A stretch of 64,000 nt of DNA from Sipunculus nudus (lineage: Eukaryota; Annelida; Sipuncula; Golfingiida; Sipunculidae): positions 37,736,862 through 37,800,861 of the forward strand of contig CM049307.1 of the NCBI GenBank assembly GCA_026874595.1, given 5' to 3'. A model generated the notes under the pieces. That model was not told the DNA's origin. It did no database searches and saw only the letters and a list, made by a program, of their open reading frames with translations. Positions 35,570 to 47,559 of the stretch are shown here, piece by piece (the first letter of the stretch is position 1; each line of letters starts with the position of its first letter). The position numbers and the translations under genes are program-made.

Positions 35570-36130
35570 TTAATAGTGGCAATACAGATATCTAAAGAGA
35601 GGGGGCAGTGCATCTGGCTTTGATAACCTTTAAAAATGGCTCTAAGTGAAGCTGTAATCTGAGGGGACACTTTTGTAATGCATGTGTCTCATGTTATGGT
35701 GAAAGTAACAGATGTCATTACATGAACTTGTTTTTAAGGGGACAGTTTTGTAATTAATTTCACTTATTTCCTTAATAAAAAGTGGTGCTTAATGAACCTG
35801 AAGGGATAGTTTTGCAGTGCATGCCTCTCTTGTTATATTTATAAGAACCAAGTAGTGTTACATGAATCTGTATTATGAGGTGAATGTTTTGTAATGGTTG
35901 TGTCTCCTGTTACAGTTAACAAGTGGCATTACGTGAAGCTGTAAATAGAGCCATTGTAAAATACATTGATGATCTGTTGAATCCTCCTTGGACTAATCTC
36001 ATACAGACACCGGCACTGCAGCATTGACGAGATGCATGACAGCCTGTGGAACCAAACGAAACAAGCCGGAAGATTCTGCTATGCTAATAATTTGTTAATT
36101 TATTAAGGGAATTTTATAAAATGGTGGATT
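35570..36130. promoter_or_regulatory. Putative conserved non-coding island 9
   Basis: Complex sequence culminating at 35950-36110 (GAATCCTCCTTGGACTAATC, ACGAGATGCATGACAGCC, TTGTTAATTTATTAAGGG). The part before 35950 has repeated GGAATGCATGTGTCTCNTGTTA-like phrases (around 35680, 35820 and 35895), suggesting an old tandem repeat. It was tested as a terminal exon and rejected. Confidence 0.3.
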
Positions 36131-37129
36131 AGTTAAAATAGGTGTAAACGGTGTATTGAGTGCAGGAAGAATGACACGAGAATCATATCATATTGATACA
36201 AATATAAGGTTAGTGCTAAGTATTAAAATTTAAAACATTGTTTATGCAACCCAGAGCAAAAGCCTCACAGTGGTTCTGAATCAGTTGTGCATTAACTTAG
36301 TGGTGAAGTCTTGGCTTATTTTACAAACTCTTTCTGAAAAACTATGTTTTTAGGACATTTGCAAACTTTTTCATGCAAGCACAGTTATCCATATAAATTT
36401 TTTTTTGTAATTTCCCCTCAGGTGCGATGTCATTTCATGTGTAACAATTACACATGTAATGATGTAAAATTACACCACCATAGACTGTATTGATTACACC
36501 CTTGTTGTGTGTAGTTGTATGGAGTACACTCTTATAATATTACATGTAATGACCTTTGTCATTACCATAAACAGTTGTTAAATACATTATGTTTGAAATA
36601 AGGATTATTCTGTTGGCAGTTTAGGAATATGTTCATGTTACATTTGCAACAGTTTAAAGTAAAATTGACTTCATATGTGACATACCTGAAGGTATGCTCT
36701 CATAATTACACAGCAGTGTAATGTGCATTGTACTTACTACGCAACCATGTGCTGCAGTAGTTGGAATGGTTTAAGGTCTTTGATAATTTAGTGTGGTAAG
36801 TTTACATCCATGTAAACTCTAATCATTACACATTTTTTTATGAAGATTATAGTGACCCTTGTTTTGTCATGCAAGCACTAAGCTAAAATACACTTCCCTC
36901 CTGAATTTCACAAACTGAATACAGCTTGCCTTACTACACAAATATTGTAGGTCCAGAATAAGACATTCAGACTTTTGTCATAGTTCCAGCAAAACTGTTG
37001 ATTGTCTTTAGAGATTATTAAAGGCACATGTTCAGATACATGAAATAAGGATGGATCCCTTAAGATATGTTTCATCCAATTTTGTGAAACCTGTTTAAAC
37101 AAAGGGCAGCGAATTTGATATTTTTTCAT
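36131..37129. other. Intronic sequence, degenerate TGTAATGATGTAA-like repeats
   Basis: Short degenerate phrases such as ACACATGTAATGATGTAAAA (36451) and ATTACATGTAATGACC (36539). No gene recognised. Confidence 0.45.
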
Positions 37130-38570
37130 TCAAGTAGCTCAATTCATTTACATCCTTCGCATGCATTTTGCCCAGCTTCTATAACATTTTTAGCCCTTGA
37201 AGGTGTCCTCCTCTCCAGTGTGTTTTGTTGTGATGCATGTTCTTCCATCTGTAAGGTGGCGTTACTTGTAGTAGTGTAAAACTGCATTAATTAGATACAA
37301 GTGCTTAATTCCCCGCCACTATGTCATTAGACTGTGGTAAGCTGAGAGGCAATCAGCGATGTGAGACTAATGAATCTCATTGTTCCCACCTGATCCATTG
37401 AATCATTCCAAAAATCTTGAGGTAGTTTTTATGTTCACATGTGTGGTTTATAGCAGAAGTTCTGAACCAAAGGAAAACCACTCGCACCAGTAGTAATGAG
37501 ACGTTGAACTTGACCAGAAAACTGATCTTGTCACATGGTAGTAGTCAGGTCCAATGGAAAGTAAATTATTATGGATAGGTCACACCCAGTCACATATAAT
37601 TGCCTTTGCCTAATTGAGATAATACTTCACTAGTGTCATTCTACCATCCCTAGTGCCCTCCAGCCACATCCTAAATAAAAGGTATCAAAGGTTAAAGGAA
37701 TGGAGTTCTAATTGTATATTTCCTTTACATTTCTTTGATGAGTATTTTATTACTAGTGTATCCATTTTCTTTCGATCTGGCACGTCAAGGCGGAGACAAT
37801 ACAATTTCAGAAGTAACCAGGCGACACTGGTGTACTCATAATGTACAGGTGTGCAAGATCCACACCTTGCCGATTCATTAACAGATTAATTAGTAGCATT
37901 GAAGGCCCGAGGTGATGAGCGCTGAAGAAACAGGATGAAGGAAACATCTACAACATCATCCAGTGAATGGTGACATTGGATACTTGCATGAGGTCCCCAA
38001 GGCTTGTTGGTCTTTCTCGGCCAGTACTTGTCACCACGGGCATGGTGAGTGAGACATGTCTGCCTCAGATTTCTTGACGTCCGTGTCCAATGTCCATTCG
38101 GATAATTAACTAGTTCTTATTGAAATTTGTTTTTCATTTATGCACGGTGAGGAAGGCAAATTTTACAGAGAAACTTCAGGAATTCAGATATAAAGGTAAA
38201 TACTGGTGGCCTTCTCTCTGGTTTTCCTTTTGGATGAACTTCTACCCACCGCTTGTGTTGTTTGCCTTGGAAACAGCCTTGGCCCCTTTCAAAGGCGTAC
38301 ATGCATGGGTCTTGCATTATTTTGTTGCTGTCTAAACAATCTGTATTTAAGGACCACAGGTCTCTAAGATGAGCGCATAAAGGGCAGGAAATATAACATA
38401 CTTCAGAAGCACTGTAGAAGTAGGTTCCAACATTAAATGAATTAGCTGGAAGGTTTCCAAATTGTCGGTTCTTCCTTGTCACAGGTGGAAAATCTTGGTT
38501 GACCACATTCGTGAGAACTCCGGTCATCAGTCATATTGTGAAGGGAAAATTGGCTGACAATCTGGAAAAG
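37130..38570. promoter_or_regulatory. Putative conserved non-coding (enhancer-like) island 10
   Basis: A 1.4-kb patch of complex balanced DNA with CATTAATTAGATACAAGTGC near 37284, CGCCACTATGTCATTAGACT near 37314, GAGGCAATCAGCGATGTGAG near 37348 and ACAGATTAATTAGTAGCATTG near 37881. The opposing frames of 71 and 129 codons at 38120-38527 overlap on both strands, have no splice support and match nothing I know. Regulatory role is inferred. Confidence 0.4.
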
Positions 38571-39299
38571 GGCAATTGAATGTGTGTGTGTTTTTTTTTG
38601 TTGTGGCTTGGCACATCTGGGTGCAGTGTAAAAATCTAAATACTGTTGTCCATGTATAACATCTGTGTTTTCTTAAATAAGTCTAAACTGAATGTGAGAT
38701 ATAATCTTTAAAAAAATGATTTTTGTAATTTATTCCTACAAATTTTACTGCATAGTGGAAGCGCATATTAATTTTCATTGAATCCATTTGTCATGTTTGG
38801 CACGTATTTAGAGGATCTTTTTCTTTTTGAAATATAAGAAAACCATAAGCATGTTAAGGGGATTAATAAAGAACCTGAATATTGGATTTCTTTGATAAAA
38901 CAGTCTGGAAAAGATTTTTGTCATATAAAGTTTCCCTCGACATGGGCTTTAGATTATTTTAACTTCGCTTCAGTGTTCAACACCTTCTTAAGAAGACATA
39001 AGTAAATATTACCTCTTCATCATCATCACCACCACCATATATATGATTATATTATTTATAACAAAGTGTTCTTATCTTAGCAGCAGGGTTGCCTTTAACC
39101 ACTAGTTCACCATGTATCATGGTTAATGTGACACATTTCAGGGACTTTGGCTGTGGGAATCCATTGTTTAGGACATCTTGTACAAGCTTAAATAATTTTA
39201 TTGCGCGTTACATGCTAATTTGTAAACCACATAAGATTTCGTTCATTATTCCAAAATATCTCAACTATCTGACAACAATAAATTTATCAGAATCCTGAA
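38571..39299. other. AT-rich intronic sequence
   Basis: A (GT)n and T-run lies at about 38582-38600 and a CATCATCATCACC run near 39019. Nothing else recognised. Confidence 0.5.
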
Positions 39300-39860
39300 T
39301 GTTTTCTTTTTTCTTATGGCTTTGATCTGGCAGAAACCTGACATACATGTGTCTGTGTGCATGCCGCTTATCTGATACGTGCATGGGACCAGATGGATGC
39401 AATGGTGCCGGACATCCAGAAGAATGGAAAAAAGGGTTTTGTTTGAAAATGTGTCAATCAGCGTCTAACGCTGTCTGTGCGGTGCAATAGATGTTAATTT
39501 GCTTTAAACTAACTCTCATTGGCCGAATGAGAATTCTTATCGACGTTGACGCTGGGTCGTTGTCTACTCCTGTACAATATCTTTTCTGATCTTTAACACG
39601 GCCCTTCCTGGAATGAAACCCGTTATTAGTTTGTGTTTAATTCCTTTATTATCTCAAGGTGTCCGCAGAAAACCTGAAAATTCTTTAACAAAATCGTGCA
39701 CTTGAAAGCCCCGAGAAAAAAACACCTCGGCAGTATGTTCCTAGGTTTACCTTTTGAGTTGCTGCCATAGCGCCGCCCCTGTACAATCGTCAGCCACGCG
39801 ACTGCAAGAGCTGAACGGATTACAAGAATGTATACAGTGGCTTCGGTTAAATCATCCTGT
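39300..39860. promoter_or_regulatory. Putative conserved non-coding island 11
   Basis: Balanced segment containing GCGTCTAACGCTGTCTGTGC near 39460, ATGTTAATTTGCTTTAAAC near 39491 and GCCATAGCGCCGCCCCTGTA near 39764. A 143-codon minus-strand frame (39626-40057) crosses its right edge; it is not recognised and not called a gene. Confidence 0.3.
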
Positions 39861-41128
39861 CGTCCATATTTACTGGGTATTGTAAAACCAATCATTTTTG
39901 ACAGTATATTTTTATCTTTACACTGATTTTCAACATTTTGTAATACCTCTTTTTTAAGATTTATTAGTGCTGAAGCTCTTGAACTTGAACTATTCATAAA
40001 AAAACTTAAGCTTTCATGAGCTTTTCTTTTTATAACACAAGATGTTAACCGGCACATTTCTTACAATTTTCTGTCCAGTGGCATACATTGGGGTTTTCTG
40101 TGACTATTTTCACAATTTCTCTATTCTTTTATTGTTATTATATATTTTCTTGCGTGAAATTGTCCTTTAATATCACAGTTGAGTAAAAGGAGGGCAAAGG
40201 TTTCCATCAAAGTAAGAATTCCTCCCAATACGCCAAATAAACAAAGAAAACAGGTTTGCTCATATATTCCGAACAGAGGAGGCAATTGTGACGTCAATGG
40301 ATAGCTCGTGTCCATGAGGCGTACAGAGGGCATTTCCTATAGTTAACGGACATGGTTATAATGTCTGGTTTTGCCGGATCTTGACACGATGCTGTATAAA
40401 GTTATTATGATAGTACGGCATCTAGATATATCGAAACTCTTTCTAACGTTTTATCACATAAAACGTATAACATATAATACAGACAGCAGTGGAATTTGAC
40501 CAGCTTGCAAAACAAGTTTAATAATAGAAAGGACAACTATATTATTCGTTGAAATCCGAAGCTGCCAGTGTATATCCCGCACCTGAAATTCGTCATGTGT
40601 ACATTTCAGAAATCCTATCGACTGCAACGCTACTGTTATATGTATACGTACAGGTTGCCGGCATATGAAGAAGAACCGATTTATTATATTCATTCCTTTA
40701 TAAAACCAATTACCCAGCCTTTAGTATCTCTGGAGTGCCCATTCACGATAAAACTCGTGTCCCATATTTTTATCTTTATTATTATTTTTCCTATTTATTG
40801 TGTTGAATCCGTTCCCATGCAGACACACCATAACTTGCATATACTAATACTTTTATTAAAATACGAATGTATTCAAAGATTAATATATAAAATAAGCACA
40901 TATTGGCATGGTTGGAATTCTCTGATATTAAAATATGAAATACTGAATTTCGGCCCTACACATATGTAGCTACAAAATCATGTATTGGTATTACTACAAT
41001 GGAATTCTGTCGATAAATACCGTATACGTTACACACATTCTTGTTACCTTTACAGTTCAATGCCTGTAAATGTGTTATTTTTGTATATTATCACGGAACA
41101 TATATAAACTACACTTCCATTGGTACTA
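39861..41128. other. AT-rich intronic sequence
   Basis: No known gene or repeat. The 133-codon plus frame at 40568-40969 is overlapped by a minus frame, AT-driven, and resembles no protein I know. Confidence 0.4.
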
Positions 41129-41130
41129 TC

Positions 41131-41181
<51 letters not shown>

Positions 41182-41254
41182 TGATTTGTGTCGTTTGATT
41201 TGTCGCCAAACTCAGTAATAACAGGGTTACTCCTGGTGCGTTTACTATACGTAA

Positions 41255-41329
<75 letters not shown>

Positions 41330-41471
41330 GAGAGAAGTCTTAGTATATCTGTTTTTTAGTATACCACGGTAATCATATCATCGTTTATATAGGTTACTTC
41401 CACCTTAACATTTTAAAATATGAATAATACGCCATCTGTTTAATATATAGAAAGTCTTATAGGTATGGCTG

Positions 41472-41531
<60 letters not shown>
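41129..41531. repeat. Cluster of three (AT)n microsatellites
   Basis: Near-perfect AT runs at about 41130-41176, 41258-41326 and 41475-41531, separated by about 80-150 bases of unique sequence. Confidence 0.95.
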
Positions 41532-41532
<1 letters not shown>

Positions 41533-42459
41533 ATTAATTCAAACTTGAAACAGTGAAAGGTATTTAATTTTAGAATTTCCTGTCCTGAACAAGACAATAT
41601 ATTTATGAATTATGTATAGTTATGGAATCTTAATACGCTTAAAAATTGTGAGATCTATATGTTACGAACTGAAATTAATATTTTGTTTTTACTTTCTTTA
41701 ACTCATATACGTTATAACATTATTCGGCAAGAGTTTCTTTCTTAGTGAGACATGAGACCTTGTATTCAAGCCAAACACAATGAATCTTAATGATAACAAA
41801 GCACAAACAGAAGACACATCGAATAAAGGATGGTCAAGTGCAGTTATTGTAACTTAATTTGTATACCATGAACTGGACTCTAATTTATGAACCCCCCCCC
41901 CCAAAAAAAAAAAAAAAAAAAAAAATTTAGAAAGCTGATGTTAACACATGCTACATGAATCTTATTTATGAGTAAATCAAATATATTAATTGTTTAAATA
42001 GTATACCACTTTCCCGGAAACATGTAGAACACATTCATAAACACAAGAGGACACGGGTACTTTATTTTTACAACAATCACAGGTTAATCATAATAAATTA
42101 TTTTAAAAAATCGATATAATATGAGCGGAATGTTTGTAAATGTTTTACCTTTTAGACCATTGTGGTGAATTGTGTCGTAAAAGGTATTCATGCCTCTGCA
42201 ACAGTCAATATTAAAAAAAATCAGTTTCGGTGTATACTTAAATTTTCGAGCACAGTTAAGAAGTTGTAAAACTGAAGACCTAGCTTATGGCCTCTTCACG
42301 GAAATCAGAATTAAAAAAAAATACCAGGAATGCAACGAACTGGATATAGAGACGGGTATACTCTACTAATGCATTAGGACTATAAAAACGCGGGAAGGTC
42401 GGGGTTCCGATATCAGAACTTGAAACTGTGTATTAATATTGCAATCAATTACCATGTAA
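41532..42459. other. AT-rich intronic sequence with a C/A homopolymer pair
   Basis: A run of Cs followed directly by about 23 As lies at 41891-41925. Nothing else recognised. Confidence 0.55.
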
Positions 42460-43180
42460 AACAGACTTTCTTTTGTACTTAAAACAATATCAGTAAGACA
42501 CGCTGGAGCCTTGATCTTTCAGGTGAAAGTGAGAGTGAGAGAAGTTGAGTCCCTCCACTCATCCGTGGCTGTGGGAGAGAGAGTGCTCTCCTGCTGATGG
42601 AGGGCTGATCAGAAAGCAGTACAAACAGTCACAGTGTCCCCATATGTAATCAATAGATAAATACTCATCTCTGAAGCAAAGTCAGGATTTCTCTGAGGTG
42701 CTGATCAATAAGAAATGCTTCTCCTTCACCTGAGGCGTTAGTGCTTTCGCTGGCGGGGAGCAGGTGGCTTTCACAGATTTAATATTATAATTTTCGCCTG
42801 GCAAAATGTATTGACACAAATGTTGTTCATTGTTCAATATTCATTTTTTGCCTCATCTTCTAAGGAGCTGCAAGCATTTCCTGCCGCTGTTTGACTGTTT
42901 GCCAGGTGAATTTACCTCACGCTGGATGTCGTTCCGTGTAACCTTTTACGAGTTGGATTGTCCGTATTTAGTATGCGTCATGATGCAACTATAGCATAGG
43001 GTTAAATATTGAGTGTTGAAATCAGAGTAACTACTCGTCTTTCAGGTGGTGGAATAAAAAAAGCTGCCTGAACAATAAAATGCCAGAAAAGCTTGAGGTA
43101 GCTGAGATTTCAGGGGAAATCATGTTTCCTGAAATTAAAGTTGAGAAACCTAAAAATTCAAAGGTAGTAGGGGAATTGAG
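42460..43180. promoter_or_regulatory. Putative conserved non-coding island 12
   Basis: Complex segment with GCCTTGATCTTTCAGGTGAA near 42507, GGCTGTGGGAGAGAGAGTGC near 42567, TTCACCTGAGGCGTTAGTGC near 42725 and CTGCCGCTGTTTGACTGTTTG near 42881. No coding frame or repeat copy. Regulatory role inferred. Confidence 0.35.
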
Positions 43181-43425
43181 TTGGTTGAACAGCTAGTAAA
43201 TAAAAGTCGATAGTGGCAAGCTAGCAGCAATCTTCATTTACGAGCCTAAAGGCTTCGGGGAATGAATTTTAAGTTGCTTTAGCTATAAGTAAAATACAAG
43301 CTCTAGTGTTTCCAATCCAACCTAAGGGGAATAATAGGTTAAAGGAAATAAATCACGACAGCTGAGCATGCAGCTCGCTTTTACGGGAAATAGTCAAAAT
43401 AAACAATATATCAGTACGACACAAC

Positions 43426-43521
<96 letters not shown>

Positions 43522-44370
43522 AAAAATTGAAAGCACCAGTCTGAGGAGCTGATATTTAAAAAGGGTATATATAATATATTTGGAAAACGAAGAGATCTAT
43601 TGAGTCCTATTAGATTTTATGAGAACTGCAGAGGATCCTGAAGAAATCAGTAAAATCAGTTTAGAAATCTGAAGAGAAAGAATGAGGAGGATCGTGATCT
43701 TCTTCAGCTGAAAAATAATAAATGTAGGTGACTTGGGGGAGATAAAGATGGAGCTCTCAGGAGTGGAGATTCAGGGTGTGGAGTTTCAGGGTCGGAAACT
43801 CAGACAAAAAAACATAGCAAAAAGGTGTCGACTGATCTTTAGGGGAAGATGTACAAGTTTGCAAATATCTCTATGTTGCTCAGATAACCATTGTAAGACT
43901 TCATTCTACAACACTTGATAATTATTTCCTGCGAACATTCGATCACAATTAATTATAATTTATAAGACATAATCGCTCTCTTCTGATATCTGATATTATT
44001 CATCTATTAGATATTAGCTTCTGATATTATTCATAATGTATATTTTTTATTCACAGTATACTGTATAATAGGTATAGATAGTTTATAACATTGCTTTCGA
44101 CCTTTAAATACACATAATATGCCAATAAGGCCACACTATGCAGATGAGGCGTATTATTCACGAAGGTTTCATTTTCGCAATAATTTTCTTTTCGCGAATA
44201 TCACGAAATTGGAACCCTCGCGAGGAAGAATAAATGATATAAATCTTAAATGCAGATGTATGTATACTAAATTATAGCTGTATGCCTTGGGTATCCAAGG
44301 AAAATGAAATAAGAGGTGGCTACACCACCATCTGGTCACTACATACTATATATAGTTGCCGTATAATGCC
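43181..44370. other. Intronic sequence with an (AT)n tract
   Basis: An (AT)n tract of about 93 bases lies at 43428-43520. A short TTCGCGAA-like palindromic motif cluster is seen at 44158-44225. No gene. Confidence 0.55.
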
Positions 44371-44383
44371 AGTATTGTTCTCT

Positions 44384-44386
44384 CTT

Positions 44387-44461
<75 letters not shown>
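44384..44461. repeat. (CT)n-(AT)n compound microsatellite
   Basis: About 35 bases of CT repeats pass directly into about 37 bases of AT repeats. The frames over it on both strands are low complexity. Confidence 0.95.
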
Positions 44462-44465
<4 letters not shown>

Positions 44466-44587
44466 TTAGGTGTGCGTTATATGTATGCATTTGTAAAGTT
44501 CCATTGAAGCACACGAGAAAGTGTAGGTATTAGTATTTTGAATGTTGATGTATTGATTAACCTGTCCATATCATATATTAATATATA

Positions 44588-44731
44588 AGATAAGATAACA
44601 TAACATAACATTTATTAGCCTTCAGTTCCAGGAATGTGTCGTTGACTTGCAATTCATTACATAAAAATTAATAAGTAAATAGACAGATACATAAAAATAC
44701 ATAAAAAATAACTAAAAAAATATTGACTATG
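44588..44731 (-). mobile_element. LINE 3' terminal fragment (distal part of the split element)
   Basis: Read on the minus strand this gives TTATGTAATGAATTGCAAGT, then CAACGACACATTCCTGGAAC, and a tail of GTTATGTTATCTTATCTTAT. It matches the 3' end of the LINE copy at 33.76-33.81 kb. It continues the element at 49059-49965, from which it is separated by the insertion at 44732-49058. Confidence 0.85.
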
Positions 44732-45020
44732 TAGTCCAGCGGTTAAGCTCCCATATTTGGAAGAATTGTGCAAAAAATGAAAGAAGCATGAAAGTTGGCA
44801 TAACTGTTCTTTGGGGGTTAATGGTTAATTTCAGATATAGGGCCAAGCTGAAAATAAATTATCTTGGCCAAAATCCAAGATGGCGGCCAAGATGGCCGCC
44901 GGATTAAAAAATGTCAATAACTTGAGTTATAATGTCGCTAGAACGCATTGCAAGAACTCTATATCTATGTTTTTTTGGCTGAGAAATTCAATTTTTGAGG
45001 TTCAAAACCTCTCAAGGTAC
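44732..45020 (+). repeat. Left terminal inverted arm with CCAAGATGGCGGCC block
   Basis: Pairs with 48795-49058 in inverted orientation. The block contains ATCCAAGATGGCGGCCAAGA, a self-overlapping palindromic GGCCGCC/GGCGGCC stretch and GCATTGCAAG. Confidence 0.9.
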
Positions 45021-45049
45021 TCATTATTTGTTTTTTTTATAAAAGAGTT

Positions 45050-45345
45050 CGGTAATATTCCCGTAAGTTCAGCGGTTAGGCATATTTAAATGAATTGTGT
45101 AAAAGATGAAAGAAGAATGAAACTTGGTTGTCCAGACCATATTCAAAATATTTCCAGATGTGAGGCCAAGCAGAATTCAGAATATCCTCGTAAATAATCC
45201 AAGATGGCGGACAAGATGGCCGCCGAATTATGAAATAACAATATAAGCGGTGTTATTTGTCCTAGAATGTGTATTGCAAGTGCACTATTTCTATGTTTGT
45301 GGGGTCGAGAAATTTATTTATATGGGTTTCAAGTCAGGATTATGA
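45050..45345 (+). repeat. Second direct copy of the arm repeat
   Basis: TTCAGCGGTTAGGCATATTT, GAATTGTGTAAAAGATGAAAG and AATCCAAGATGGCGGACAAG parallel the sequence starting at 44737, about 315 bases away, with more divergence. Confidence 0.85.
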
Positions 45346-45489
45346 CTCTGTGAATGAAATCTGGTTTTATTTGGGATTATAATTGTGCTAAATTGCCTTC
45401 TATCAAGCCCATGGAACGGTAAAACTTATTTGTTGTATACTGTGCTGAAATGTAATATATATATGTTAATTTTAAATATTTGAACACTA

Positions 45490-45665
45490 AGTCTATTTCA
45501 ATGTTATGAGTGGTAAAACGCTCGGCGCTCTCCACTGGGGACGAATGTTCAATAACCGGTGTTGCTATGAGAGTTGGTTGTAGTGGTTTTCTCCTGGATT
45601 TCTGATTCTAACCACCCTTACTGAACACCACCATTCGAGCCATGGAGGTGCCTTGTACTGGTTAT
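45490..45665 (+). mobile_element. tRNA-derived SINE-like module in the left arm (family B)
   Basis: The head has box-A-like GAGTGGTAAAACGCTCG (45509-45525) and box-B-like ATGTTCAATAACC (45545-45557). It is followed by the body block GGTTTTCTCCTGGATTTCTG at 45585. The same layout occurs in reverse at 48115-48275. Confidence 0.65.
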
Positions 45666-45714
45666 ATAATATAACCAGTTGTACAATCTATGTAAAATCA
45701 ATTTTTTTTGTTCA

Positions 45715-45905
45715 TAAATTTTATTTAAGACTGAACGCGTGCATGGCAGGATACACACAGGGGTAGAAGCTCACATCTGTCAGGTGTATAGATCCAATGA
45801 CTCTTTTACTATGAGGTGATGGTGCAGCTTTCAGACTCTTTGCTTGCATGAAGACAGAATAAGTACACATTTAGAAGCTCACAACATCATGCTGTATGCT
45901 TTTTT
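45715..45905 (+). repeat. Inner arm repeat (GCGTGCATGGCAGGATACAC block)
   Basis: Pairs in inverted orientation with 47335-47505 (GTGTGTATCCTGTCATGCAC, GTGAGCTTCTAC, CTGTCTTCATGCCAGCATAC) and, for its first part, with 47905-48000. Confidence 0.85.
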
Positions 45906-46019
45906 AAGGATAGTTTTAGACCTGTTGGTATCACTTTCTATGAGAATTAGTTTTTCCATACGATAAAAACGGTATCTTATTAAAAAGAAGTCATAACCTA
46001 TCGTTAAGACATTAGAGGG

Positions 46020-46136
46020 AATCTCTTGGATTCTGGCGAAATTTCACCATTATGCCATTGAGACATCGACGGAGTTCGAAGTGGAGATCTACAACTTCGA
46101 TGTCCAAAGCTGTAACCACTAGACGACGTCCTACGC
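46020..46136 (-). mobile_element. Second, different tRNA-derived SINE-like head in the spacer (family C)
   Basis: On the minus strand from 46136, GGACGTCGTCTAGTGGTTAC (box A, 46110-46126) is followed about 30 bases later by ACTTCGAACTCC (box B, 46071-46081), the spacing of a tRNA gene. It does not fold convincingly as a functional tRNA and continues into non-tRNA sequence, so a SINE head is favoured. A decayed tRNA pseudogene is possible. Confidence 0.5.
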
Positions 46137-47334
46137 CTATATATGCTATCTTTGTCATGCGGTGATTGTGCATCACGGAATCAGCAAACTTGTAGATACG
46201 TGTACAGTTTGTAATTTACCCGCTATTTTGGTGATATAGTAAGATTATCCTTACCAATTAGCTGACATTGACTTTGCATTTCCCGTTATCGTCTTAAAAG
46301 ACTTCAGTTGCTTACATAATGCATACCTTTTATATTACTTGCATGTATTTATAAATGTTATTAGAAATAAAAAATGTTTACTATTACTATATACTATACT
46401 ATTACTATATTACTTTATCAAATATATATTTGGTAAAAAAATAACACCATGTGCACATGATGAAAAATTGTAGATCGCACTGAGCCTTGACATTAGGTAA
46501 ACAGAACCGATAGTTAGTAAATTGGAATTGTGTGATTTATCAGAAGAAAACACTGTTGTCCTGTCAGATCTAAAAGAAAATATTCCGGCATAAGCTAGAA
46601 AAAAAGTTCACGGCAATATTACAACATTTTGTGTAATAAACTATTCAGTTTAGTAATATTAATATTCAGGAATAATTTTTAGAACTAGTCTATTCTTATA
46701 AATGTATGTTCACTTGATGAAGCATGTGGTATAAAATACAGGTTTCCCAAACATTCAATTGAAAAATCAATTGACCGCCGTAGCACATCAGCTTAAAGTA
46801 CAGAACCGTTACATTCACCAATCAAGTCAATGAAAACTCAAACCAAACTTTGTACTGAATTTTGATGTAATCAAGATGATGAAGATAAAATGTATGTCTG
46901 GAACCTAAGAGTTTATTATATTTTCAACCTTGTGGTATGAATTCGAAATTTCCCTCTTGCGCCTTGCTCTTCCATTCCCTCATACATCCATTAAAATCCA
47001 AAGATCAGCTGGCTTGAACACTGGCAGCACTGACTCCTGAAAGTTGATACATGCGGTAAATATTCTAATAATACATGCAAGTGTCCATAACGTAGCAAAT
47101 GAAAGTATTTTGTTGACACCAACACATCATGCAAAGTGAATGCCAACTCGTTAAAAAGAAAAAAGGTTTAATTCACGAAAATAGCATAACAGCAAAAAGT
47201 AAGTAAATTTTTCTGATAGCCGTTGATTATTTTGTACGAGCATCATCACAACATCACAATATTAGCAATCTGCATGTATGTTGAGTATGTCATGCATTCA
47301 TCACCATAGCACAAAGGTAGCATACAGCAACATG

Positions 47335-47505
47335 CTATGATTCTCTAAACGTGTGCTGATTCTGTCTTCATGCCAGCATACAGTGTGAAAGCCATCACCT
47401 TATGGCAAAAGAAGCATAGAATCTATACAGCAAACAGGTGTGAGCTTCTACATATGTGTGTATCCTGTCATGCACGCATGTAATCTAAATAATTTATGGA
47501 TACGA
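47335..47505 (-). repeat. Inverted copy of the inner arm repeat
   Basis: Reverse complement of 45735-45905 with moderate divergence. Confidence 0.85.
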
Positions 47506-47559
47506 TTTTCCGTTGAAACACGCACGGTGTTCAAATACATGTAACTATTACATGTATAT

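Noticed and set aside
36006-36108. Alternative last pyrophosphatase exon after the acceptor CTCATACAG at 36006
   Set aside because: The phase fits and it is open for about 34 codons, but the peptide (DTGTAALTRCMTACGT..) has no similarity to the DKW tail of the family.
38138-38527. 129-codon minus-strand frame opposite a 71-codon plus frame
   Set aside because: Mutually overlapping frames in balanced DNA, with no known motif and no splice-bounded extension.
39626-40057. 143-codon minus-strand frame
   Set aside because: No recognisable domain, half of it lies in a non-coding island, and no paired exons or repeat-protein signature. Kept only as an unlikely candidate exon.
46055-46136. Functional tRNA gene on the minus strand
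   Set aside because: Box A and box B are present, but the stems do not pair convincingly and the element continues into non-tRNA sequence; a SINE head is likelier.
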